A model generated the notes under the pieces. It was not told the DNA's origin. It saw only the letters and a program-made list of their open reading frames with translations, and did no database searches. This document shows positions 1 through 4,394 of a stretch of 5,694 bases of DNA, piece by piece. Numbering within the stretch: the stretch's first letter is position 1; the number at the start of each line of letters is the position of its first letter. Source of the stretch: Oscillospiraceae bacterium (GTDB taxonomy: Bacteria; Bacillota; Clostridia; Oscillospirales; Ruminococcaceae); contig CAAEOA010000046.1 in NCBI GenBank assembly GCA_900757485.1, forward strand, positions 1-5,694. The letters are read 5' to 3'. Both the position numbers and the translations under genes were made by a program.

Positions 1-1102
1 CGCCGACACGGGATACCGAAATACCGGGATTAATGGGGGGACGAACGCCGGCGTTAAACAATTCGGTTTCCAGAAAGATCTGGCCGTCGGTAATCGAAAT
101 CACGTTGGTCGGGATGTATGCCGATACGTCTCCTGCCTGGGTTTCAATAATCGGCAATGCAGTCAGAGAACCGCCGCCGTATTCCGGGCTGAGATTTGCC
201 GCACGCTCCAAAAGACGGGAGTGCAGATAAAAAACGTCACCCGGATAAGCTTCACGCCCCGGCGGGCGCTTGAGCAGCAAAGACAGCGCGCGGTAGGCGA
301 CTGCCTGCTTGGATAAATCATCATAAACGCAAAGGACATCTTTGCCCTGATGCATAAAGTATTCGCCCATCGCGCATCCCGCATAGGGCGCAATATACTG
401 AAGCGGCGCAAGCTCGGAGGCAGTTGCCGATACGACGATGGTATAGTCCATCGCGCCGTTTTTGGTCAGAGTGTCAACCACTGTTGCAACGGTAGAGTTT
501 TTCTGCCCGATTGCGACATAAACGCAGATAACGTCCTTGTCTTTTTGATTGATAATGGTATCGAGCGCGATGGTTGTTTTTCCGGTCTGTCGGTCACCGA
601 TAATCAGCTCCCGCTGTCCACGGCCAATCGGGATCATGCTGTCGATTGCTTTGATGCCGGTCTGCAGCGGACGGTTGACCGATTTTCTTTGAATAATGCC
701 GGGTGCTTCCGATTCAATGGGTCGGGTTTCGGTGGTCAGGATCGCTCCTTTGCCGTCGATGGGTTCGCCCAGTGCGTTAACCACCCTGCCGAGCAGGGCT
801 TCCCCGACCGGCACCGAAACGATTTGACCGGTGCGTCTGACGGTATCGCCTTCTTTGATTTGGGCGTCCGAGCCCAACATAACGGCGCCGACAAAGTCCT
901 GCTCCAAGTTGAGTGCCATTGCCTTTACACCGTTTTCAAATTCGAGCAGCTCGCCCAGCATACATTTTTCCAGCCCGTGCAGTCGGGCGATTCCGTCCCC
1001 GACCGTTACCACGGTACCGACGTCGTTGAGTGCGAGCTGATGAGAAAAGTTTTTAATTTGCTGTTTGATTAAGCCGCTGATTTCTTCGGGGCGTAATTCC
1101 AC
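1..1102 (-). CDS. atpA: F1Fo ATP synthase subunit alpha (3'-truncated by window edge)
   Basis: Alpha forms the alternating alpha3beta3 head of F1, where it carries the non-catalytic nucleotide sites and completes the catalytic sites on beta. The window holds 367 complete codons of a family that usually has about 500 to 510 residues, so roughly the last quarter (C-terminal helical domain) lies beyond the left edge. Translation starts at a GTG at 1102, eight bases after a perfect AAGGAGG, and gives an N-terminus beginning ELRPEEISGLIKQQI. The beta-barrel domain covers about residues 25-95. The Walker A motif GDRQTGKT is at 169-176 with K175, the same numbering as in E. coli. IPIGRGQRELIIGDRQ precedes it, and CVYDDLSKQA is the region around the Walker B strand. 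The conserved arginine finger is R365 in SVSRVG, at the very edge. No frameshift is seen. The gene follows atpH after a 113-base gap. Confidence 0.98.
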   Translation of the reverse strand, partial: MELRPEEISGLIKQQIKNFSHQLALNDVGTVVTVGDGIARLHGLEKCMLGELLEFENGVKAMALNLEQDFVGAVMLGSDAQIKEGDTVRRTGQIVSVPVGEALLGRVVNALGEPIDGKGAILTTETRPIESEAPGIIQRKSVNRPLQTGIKAIDSMIPIGRGQRELIIGDRQTGKTTIALDTIINQKDKDVICVYVAIGQKNSTVATVVDTLTKNGAMDYTIVVSATASELAPLQYIAPYAGCAMGEYFMHQGKDVLCVYDDLSKQAVAYRALSLLLKRPPGREAYPGDVFYLHSRLLERAANLSPEYGGGSLTALPIIETQAGDVSAYIPTNVISITDGQIFLETELFNAGVRPPINPGISVSRVG

Positions 1103-1110
1103 GAAAAAAA

Positions 1111-1117
1111 CCTCCTT
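1111..1117 (-). promoter_or_regulatory. Ribosome binding site deciding the GTG start of atpA
   Basis: AAGGAGG on the minus strand lies eight bases (a run of T's, then C) upstream of the GTG at 1102. No in-frame ATG is near the expected N-terminus, and the GTG gives the normal AtpA beginning, so the GTG is the start. Confidence 0.9.
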
Positions 1118-1184
1118 GGTTCCTCTGTTGCGGGCTTTGCCGCCGCGGAGTCAATCTAGTCTGCTGAAAGTTTTGCTGTTCGTC

Positions 1185-1203
1185 TGCAGGCAGCCTGCCT
1201 GCA
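1185..1203 (-). other. Predicted RNA hairpin in the atpH-atpA gap
   Basis: Perfect 7-base inverted arms, TGCAGGC (1185-1191) and GCCTGCA (1197-1203) on the plus strand, surround a 5-base loop. The hairpin begins 12 bases after the atpH stop. A competing pairing is possible: the minus-strand GCCTG directly after the stop (1215-1211) can pair with the CAGGC at 1203-1199. No T-run follows, so it does not look like an intrinsic terminator. An RNA-processing, stability or translation-tuning role is inference. The rest of the 113-base gap holds only the atpA ribosome binding site. Confidence 0.5.
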
Positions 1204-1215
1204 AAACGGACAGGC

Positions 1216-1758
1216 TTAGATTACCTGTGTCTGTATCTGCCGTTTTAAGAGGGTGAGTTTCTCCCGCACCGTGCCGTCGATTTCAACATTGTCATATTGC
1301 AGCAGCACGCCCCCTAAAACCGATCTATCCACCTTTGCGGTAAGCTCGATATTCTTCTTGGTGATTGCCGCAAGCTTATTCCGGAGCTTTTGCTGTAATA
1401 TGGGCGGCATCTCTACCGCGGTCACCGCAGTCACCGCCAGGATATTCTTTTCCTTGTTTAAAAGAGTCTTAAATTCATCGGCAATCCCTGCCAGATGAGA
1501 AAACCTGCCGTTTTGCGCCAGCACCTTTAAAAAGTTTAACAGACAGCCGTCTGTTTTGCCGTCGAACACCTTGCCGATGAGGTCGGTTTTATCCGCCTTG
1601 GAAACGGCGGGAGAGGATAATAAACGGACGAAGTCGCCGTTTTCGGACAAAATTTTTGAAACGGCGGCAAGTTCGCTGCCGATGACTTCCAGCTTGTCCA
1701 GTTCAGCCGCAACCTCAAAGAGAGATTTGGCGTAAGTGGTTTCTACAATTCCAGCCAT
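1216..1758 (-). CDS. atpH: F1Fo ATP synthase subunit delta (OSCP type)
   Basis: Delta sits on top of F1 and joins the alpha N-termini to the b-subunit peripheral stalk, so that the stator resists rotor torque. The 180 residues match the usual length. The N-terminal helical bundle (about 1-105) opens with ETTYAKSLFEVAAE, the family's typical YA..L.E.A start. LLNFLKVLAQNGR at 73-85 is another family block. The C-terminal part carries the diagnostic segment VDRSVLGGVLLQ...EIDGTVREKL at 143-168, matching the family pattern of a GG followed by a D-G-(S/T)-V-R.KL element. An AVTAVTAVE stretch at 108-116 is locally repetitive at DNA level (three near-copies of a GCGGTGAC-like unit). The start is an ATG; AAGGAA lies nine bases upstream, a weaker ribosome binding site than those of its neighbours. 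It lies between atpF (107-base gap) and atpA (113-base gap), the two widest gaps in the operon. Confidence 0.97.
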   Translation of the reverse strand: MAGIVETTYAKSLFEVAAELDKLEVIGSELAAVSKILSENGDFVRLLSSPAVSKADKTDLIGKVFDGKTDGCLLNFLKVLAQNGRFSHLAGIADEFKTLLNKEKNILAVTAVTAVEMPPILQQKLRNKLAAITKKNIELTAKVDRSVLGGVLLQYDNVEIDGTVREKLTLLKRQIQTQVI

Positions 1759-1790
1759 GCCTGATGATTCCTTTCTCTGTTTTTGTGCGC

Positions 1791-1810
1791 GACAGGTAAA
1801 CCGCCCTGTC
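1791..1810 (-). other. Predicted RNA hairpin upstream of atpH
   Basis: Inverted arms GACAGG (1791-1796) and CCTGTC (1805-1810) surround an 8-base loop. It is the third of three successive inverted repeats in the 107-base atpF-atpH gap and lies nearest the atpH ribosome binding site, which is about 18 bases further on. Its function is unknown. A six-pair stem is modest evidence by itself. Confidence 0.35.
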
Positions 1811-1822
1811 CGACATCATAAA

Positions 1823-1841
1823 AACAGAATCTGTATCTGTT
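1823..1841 (-). other. Predicted hairpin followed by a short U-run in the atpF-atpH gap
   Basis: On the transcript, AACAGA and TCTGTT (1841-1836 and 1828-1823) can form a 6-pair stem with a 7-base loop. The right arm runs directly into a T-rich stretch (TCTGTTTTTATG). The shape resembles a weak, AT-rich attenuator. The low GC content of the stem makes efficient termination unlikely. The ATCTGT word also occurs twice within the element. Confidence 0.35.
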
Positions 1842-1847
1842 CAATAA

Positions 1848-1860
1848 GGGGCAAAGCCCC
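1848..1860 (-). other. GC-rich hairpin just after the atpF stop
   Basis: GGGGC (1848-1852) and GCCCC (1856-1860) form a perfect 5-pair inverted repeat around a 3-base loop, only five bases beyond the atpF stop codon. On the transcript it reads GGGGCTTTGCCCCTTATTG. The downstream U-run is too poor for a classical terminator. A position straight after a stop codon fits a role in protecting or processing the mRNA 3' end of the Fo genes. That role is inference. Confidence 0.4.
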
Positions 1861-1865
1861 GATAT

Positions 1866-2435
1866 TCATGATTGCCGGTCTGACATCTGAAGATCGTCGA
1901 TATCGTCAATAAAAGACTCGATCAACCGCTGGTGTTCCTTCGTGTCCAGTTCCTTTTCCACAACCTGACCGGCAACCAAAAACGCCATATCCGAGATATC
2001 GTTTTTGATTTCGTTGACCGCTTTTTTCTTTTCGTTTTCGATTTGTTCTTCTGCTTTTTTCAGGATGCCGGCAGACTTCTGATGCGCTTCGGCGATAATT
2101 TCTTCGCCCCGGAGCTGTGCTTTTTTGGTTGCCGACCGAACCAGTTCGCCGGCTTCCTCTTTGGCGTTTTTGAGATGTGCTTCATATTCCGCCTGCATTG
2201 CCAGCGCAGAGGTTTTGGCTTCCTCGGCAGCCCGATAGGTTTCTTCTACTTCGGATTGCCTGTCCGCAAGCATTTTCTTTACCGGCTGATACAGAAAGTG
2301 CTTGATGATCAGGAACAAAATCAGCAGATTTCCCCAGGTGAAAAGCAGCTGCCAGAAATCTATGCCGAAAAAGCCGGTGTATTCTCCCCCGGGAGAGAAC
2401 AACGACCCGAAAAAGCCGGTAATGGATTCCCACAT
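1866..2435 (-). CDS. atpF: F1Fo ATP synthase subunit b
   Basis: Subunit b is the peripheral-stalk protein that anchors F1 to the membrane and binds delta. The 189-residue protein shows the family layout. A hydrophobic N-terminal segment rich in F and G is followed by one transmembrane helix at about 26-48 (IDFWQLLFTWGNLLILFLII). Next comes the family element FLYQPVKKMLADRQ at 47-60, then a long charged coiled coil of A/E/K heptads from about 60 to 165. A short delta-binding tail ends ESFIDDIDDLQMSDRQS. The start is an ATG; AAAGGA lies about eleven bases upstream, somewhat distant. The N-terminal extension of about 24 residues before the membrane helix is common in Gram-positive b subunits. 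Here it contains TGFFG twice, 14 residues apart. The gene lies between atpE and atpH as in most F-type operons. Confidence 0.97.
   Translation of the reverse strand: MWESITGFFGSLFSPGGEYTGFFGIDFWQLLFTWGNLLILFLIIKHFLYQPVKKMLADRQSEVEETYRAAEEAKTSALAMQAEYEAHLKNAKEEAGELVRSATKKAQLRGEEIIAEAHQKSAGILKKAEEQIENEKKKAVNEIKNDISDMAFLVAGQVVEKELDTKEHQRLIESFIDDIDDLQMSDRQS
2365..2420 (-). repeat. 14-bp direct repeat pair within the 5' end of atpF
   Basis: CCGAAAAAGCCGGT occurs exactly at 2365-2378 and again at 2407-2420, a spacing of 42 bases or 14 codons. In protein this gives TGFFG at residues 6-10 and 20-24. Between the copies is an inverted repeat, TCTCCC (2383-2388) and GGGAGA (2391-2396). The surrounding residues do not match, so only the short core is repeated. 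Confidence 0.7.
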
Positions 2436-2487
2436 ATTATGATCATTCCTTTCGCGTTACCGTTCATTGCCGCTTGGACGAATCCGA

Positions 2488-2742
2488 TTACAGCATATTG
2501 ATGAGCGGATTAACGAACAGGAGAATGATTGCAATAACCAAGCCGTAAATACCGGTAGATTCCGCAACCGCACAACCGACCAGCATCGTTTTCATAATAT
2601 CGCCCTGTGCTTCGGGCTGTCTGCCGACTGCTTCTGCCGCTTTGCCTGCCGCGAAGCCTTGTCCGATACCGGGACCGATACCTGCGATCATTGCCAATCC
2701 TGCGCCGATAGCGGATGCTGCTAAAATAATTGCTCTTTCCAT
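2488..2742 (-). CDS. atpE: F1Fo ATP synthase subunit c, predicted Na+-binding type
   Basis: Subunit c oligomerises into the membrane rotor ring; each copy carries one ion on its essential carboxylate. The 84-residue hairpin has helix 1 at about 4-38 with the glycine-rich GAGLAMIAGIGPGIGQGFAAGKA, a polar loop RQPEAQGD at 41-48, and helix 2 at about 50-80. The ion-carrying residue is E61 in CAVAESTGIYG. The residues that coordinate Na+ in the Ilyobacter tartaricus ring (Q32, V63, E65, S66, T67, Y70) are matched by Q28, V59, E61, S62, T63 and Y66, at a constant offset of four. The flanking sequence is also very similar. The start chosen is the ATG at 2742, eight bases after GGAGG. A TTG five codons earlier overlaps that ribosome binding site and would add MEVFT, so it is rejected. 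Na+ coupling is inference from residues only. Confidence 0.98.
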   Translation of the reverse strand: MERAIILAASAIGAGLAMIAGIGPGIGQGFAAGKAAEAVGRQPEAQGDIMKTMLVGCAVAESTGIYGLVIAIILLFVNPLINML

Positions 2743-2750
2743 AGTAAAAA

Positions 2751-2755
2751 CCTCC
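2751..2755 (-). promoter_or_regulatory. Ribosome binding site of atpE
   Basis: GGAGG on the minus strand is separated from the ATG at 2742 by eight bases. It decides between this ATG and an upstream in-frame TTG at 2757, which abuts the site and cannot use it. Confidence 0.88.
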
Positions 2756-2813
2756 AAGTTTTGAATTGCGTAAATAGGGGATGCTTTCGTGGGTCTTTCT
2801 TATTTATTATCTT

Positions 2814-3518
2814 TTAATCCGATGCCGCGTTGGAGATGAAAACCATCGTCAGCATACAGAAGATAAACGCCTGTAAAAATCCGGTGAACAAATCAAAGTA
2901 GATGGATAAGAACGCCGGAAGTCCCAACTGCAAAATCGGGACGCTGATATGAAGCAGTGCCGTTGACAAAGATGCCAGTCCGCCGTAAATCAGGGTAGTG
3001 ATAACGACGCCCGCCGCCACGTTGCCGAAGTGACGGAAACTCATGGAAATCGGGGTGGCAACCTCGCTGATGAGGTTTAACGGAAGCATAAACGGCAGCG
3101 GCTGTGCGAAGCCTTTGAGATAGCCGCCCAGCTTGTGCGCCCGGATATTATTGTATTGGATTAAAACAAAGGTAACAAGCGACCAGCCCAGCGTGGTATT
3201 AAAGTCTGCAGTGACCGGACGGACACCCAGCAGACTGATCAGACTGCCGCAGACCGAAAAAATCATCAACGCCAGAATAAAAGGCGCGTACCCCATAAAT
3301 TTCTTGCCCATGGTGCTTTCCACCAGGCTGTCAATCATCGTAACGATTTTTTCCGCGACGAGCTGGGTTTTTCTCGTCGGAATTTTACTGAGCTTGCGGG
3401 TCAGTATCTTCGACAGGATGAATACCGCCAATATAATGCACCAGGACGCAACGATGGTGTCGGTAACGTTGATTCCGCCGAGAAGATTGATGCGGAACAG
3501 GATTTTTGGGCCTTCCAA
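2814..3518 (-). CDS. atpB: F1Fo ATP synthase subunit a
   Basis: Subunit a is the stator channel that carries ions to and from the c-ring. The 234-residue protein is rich in membrane helices: about 20-38, 75-99, 107-122, 140-180 (the long helix with the key arginine) and 190-230. DFNTTLGWSLVTFVLIQY (105-122) and LKGFAQPLPFMLPLNLISE (134-152) are family blocks. The essential arginine is R162 in MSFRHFGNVAAG, equivalent to E. coli R210. LQAFIFCMLTMVFIS (215-229) matches the last E. coli helix, with Q216 equivalent to Q252. At the position of E. coli E219 there is V171, and at H245 there is D209. The start is a TTG at 3518, eight bases after AAGGAGG. Another in-frame TTG at 3548 has no ribosome binding site and would read through this one. 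The gap to atpE is 71 bases with no clear structure. Confidence 0.97.
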   Translation of the reverse strand: MEGPKILFRINLLGGINVTDTIVASWCIILAVFILSKILTRKLSKIPTRKTQLVAEKIVTMIDSLVESTMGKKFMGYAPFILALMIFSVCGSLISLLGVRPVTADFNTTLGWSLVTFVLIQYNNIRAHKLGGYLKGFAQPLPFMLPLNLISEVATPISMSFRHFGNVAAGVVITTLIYGGLASLSTALLHISVPILQLGLPAFLSIYFDLFTGFLQAFIFCMLTMVFISNAASD

Positions 3519-3526
3519 AGGATCGC

Positions 3527-3533
3527 CCTCCTT
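3527..3533 (-). promoter_or_regulatory. Ribosome binding site deciding the TTG start of atpB
   Basis: AAGGAGG on the minus strand is followed after eight bases (GCGATCCT) by the TTG at 3518. There is no ATG in the correct frame before the first membrane helix that could use this site. Confidence 0.87.
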
Positions 3534-3592
3534 GCAAAAAATAGTCAAGTTTTCCCAAAAGGGATAGATAAGGCTTGTCCGGCAGGGGAAAA

Positions 3593-3991
3593 TCAGTGTT
3601 GTTTCTGTTTCTTGTTGCCGCCGGTAATAGTTTCAAAGATTGCCCATCCGAAAAAAGTGATTTTCGGAGCAAACAACGGCAGAATGACTCCAAAGGGATT
3701 TAGATAGGGCAGTTTGAAGGAAGCAACGATTACCACCGCCGCCAATAACAGCCGAATGGTATAATTAACAATCATAAACCGTTTCGCATGCAAAGGATGC
3801 TTGGTGCAGGCTTTCTGGCAAAGACTGCCCAGCAGCATAAAGTTTGCCAGCGTAAACAGACTGCCGAAGAGCAGTGAAATCAGCATGGTGAGCGGATTCA
3901 CACGGCATAGCAGTCCTCCGGCGAAAATCAGTATATCCATTCCCACCAAGGTCAGCGCGACCTTTTTCAGTTCTTTCAGAATGATTTCCAT
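3593..3991 (-). CDS. atpI: ATP synthase subunit I (AtpI, ATP-synt_I family)
   Basis: This small integral membrane protein is encoded ahead of the Fo genes. In Na+-type F-ATPases the related protein helps assemble the c-ring, and in some bacilli AtpI with AtpZ has been linked to Mg2+ uptake. The 132 residues have four hydrophobic segments at about 11-29, 34-57, 72-92 and 95-119, and a basic tail GGNKKQKQH. The pattern of an N-terminal amphipathic stretch, four helices and a P-K-I/TFF block (PLFAPKITFFGWAI, 105-118) fits the ATP-synt_I family, which is poorly conserved in sequence. The start is the ATG at 3991, with AAGGAG eight bases before it inside the end of the preceding gene. The reading frame is open further upstream, but there it overlaps atpZ and gives no family-like sequence. 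Five bases separate it from atpZ, so coupling is likely. A 74-base gap precedes atpB. Confidence 0.85.
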   Translation of the reverse strand: MEIILKELKKVALTLVGMDILIFAGGLLCRVNPLTMLISLLFGSLFTLANFMLLGSLCQKACTKHPLHAKRFMIVNYTIRLLLAAVVIVASFKLPYLNPFGVILPLFAPKITFFGWAIFETITGGNKKQKQH

Positions 3992-3996
3992 TTCGC

Positions 3997-4263
3997 TCAC
4001 TCCTTGCTTTTTTTGTTTCGGTCGGAGTTGGTATCCTTTAAGATACCACGGACAAAGCGGTAAAAAGTGACGCCCATTGCTCCGAATCCGAGTCCCAGTC
4101 CGATCAGTAACATCCAGCTGCCCAGATGAAACCGGCGCTGAAGCCAGCCCGCTGCCCACAGGCAAAGCAAAAGCGGAACAACAAGGGATAATCCGAGCTG
4201 GGTAAACTGCACGGCGGTTTTGAGCAGCCGGAACCACTCTCCGCGTTTGTCCTGTTGTTTCAA
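3997..4263 (-). CDS. atpZ: AtpZ/AtpI-type small membrane protein (F0F1-ATPase gene1 family)
   Basis: This is the first gene of the atp operon. The 88-residue protein has a basic N-terminus, two membrane helices at about 18-41 and 47-69, and a basic, charged tail (LKDTNSDRNKKSKE). The block GWLQRRFHLGSWMLLIGLGL with YRFVRGI after the second helix matches the family pattern of a G-W turn, a short loop before P/SW..LIG, and an aromatic-R end. Family members accompany F-type ATP synthases. Proposed roles are assembly help and divalent cation transport with AtpI; neither is shown here. The start is a TTG at 4263, six bases after AAGGAG; no in-frame ATG is near. The stop is five bases before atpI. 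Because the family is short and divergent, the assignment rests on topology, local motif and operon position together. Confidence 0.83.
   Translation of the reverse strand: MKQQDKRGEWFRLLKTAVQFTQLGLSLVVPLLLCLWAAGWLQRRFHLGSWMLLIGLGLGFGAMGVTFYRFVRGILKDTNSDRNKKSKE
4000..4005 (-). promoter_or_regulatory. Ribosome binding site of atpI
   Basis: AAGGAG on the minus strand lies within the last codons of atpZ, eight bases before the ATG at 3991. An in-frame GTG at 4000 overlaps the site itself and is therefore rejected as the start. Confidence 0.82.
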
Positions 4264-4269
4264 AGCAAA

Positions 4270-4275
4270 CTCCTT
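4270..4275 (-). promoter_or_regulatory. Ribosome binding site deciding the TTG start of atpZ
   Basis: AAGGAG on the minus strand is followed after six bases (TTTGCT) by the TTG at 4263. Six bases is a little short but workable. No ATG alternative exists in the frame nearby. Confidence 0.75.
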
Positions 4276-4306
4276 AACAATCTATGATTTCGTGTATTTC
4301 AAACTT

Positions 4307-4312
4307 ATTATA
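4307..4312 (-). promoter_or_regulatory. Possible second -10 box upstream of atpZ
   Basis: The minus strand reads TTTATAAT, including a perfect TATAAT. At the normal distance upstream only TGGTAT is found, a poor -35. It could act as a weak promoter giving a very short leader, or be chance in an AT-rich stretch. Confidence 0.3.
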
Positions 4313-4350
4313 AACCCAAAACCGAAAAAATACCAGATTTTTTCTTTAAC

Positions 4351-4379
4351 ATTATATTTGGATTTATGAACATTGTGAA
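4351..4379 (-). promoter_or_regulatory. Predicted sigma-A type promoter of the atp operon
   Basis: The minus strand shows TTCACA (4379-4374, five of six matches to TTGACA), a 17-base spacer, and a perfect TATAAT (4356-4351). Transcription would begin near 4344, giving a leader of about 80 bases before atpZ. The -35 box starts about 16 bases after the permease stop codon. GTTCA occurs twice nine bases apart around the -35 box, a possible but unproven regulator site. No intrinsic terminator is seen between the permease stop and this promoter, so read-through from the ABC genes is possible. Confidence 0.7.
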
Positions 4380-4394
4380 CAAAAAGTAACAGGT

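Noticed and set aside
350..1072. Long plus-strand open frame (240 codons) opposite atpA
   Set aside because: It lies wholly inside the well-supported atpA gene on the other strand, gives a composition unlike a real protein (many C, H and R), and has no ribosome binding site.
1932..2501. Plus-strand open frame (189 codons) opposite atpF
   Set aside because: It mirrors the coiled-coil codons of atpF; the Phe-rich product is what the antisense of Lys/Glu-rich coding gives.
3519..3548. atpB start at the TTG at 3548
   Set aside because: No ribosome binding site precedes it, and it would translate the strong AAGGAGG that serves the TTG at 3518.
3550..3564. Small inverted repeat TCCC/GGGA in the atpI-atpB gap as a terminator
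   Set aside because: The stem is only four pairs, so it is not distinguishable from chance and would not stop transcription.
3992..4237. Longer form of atpI starting at 4237
   Set aside because: The extension overlaps atpZ in another frame and is not family-like; the ATG at 3991 has a correctly spaced AAGGAG.
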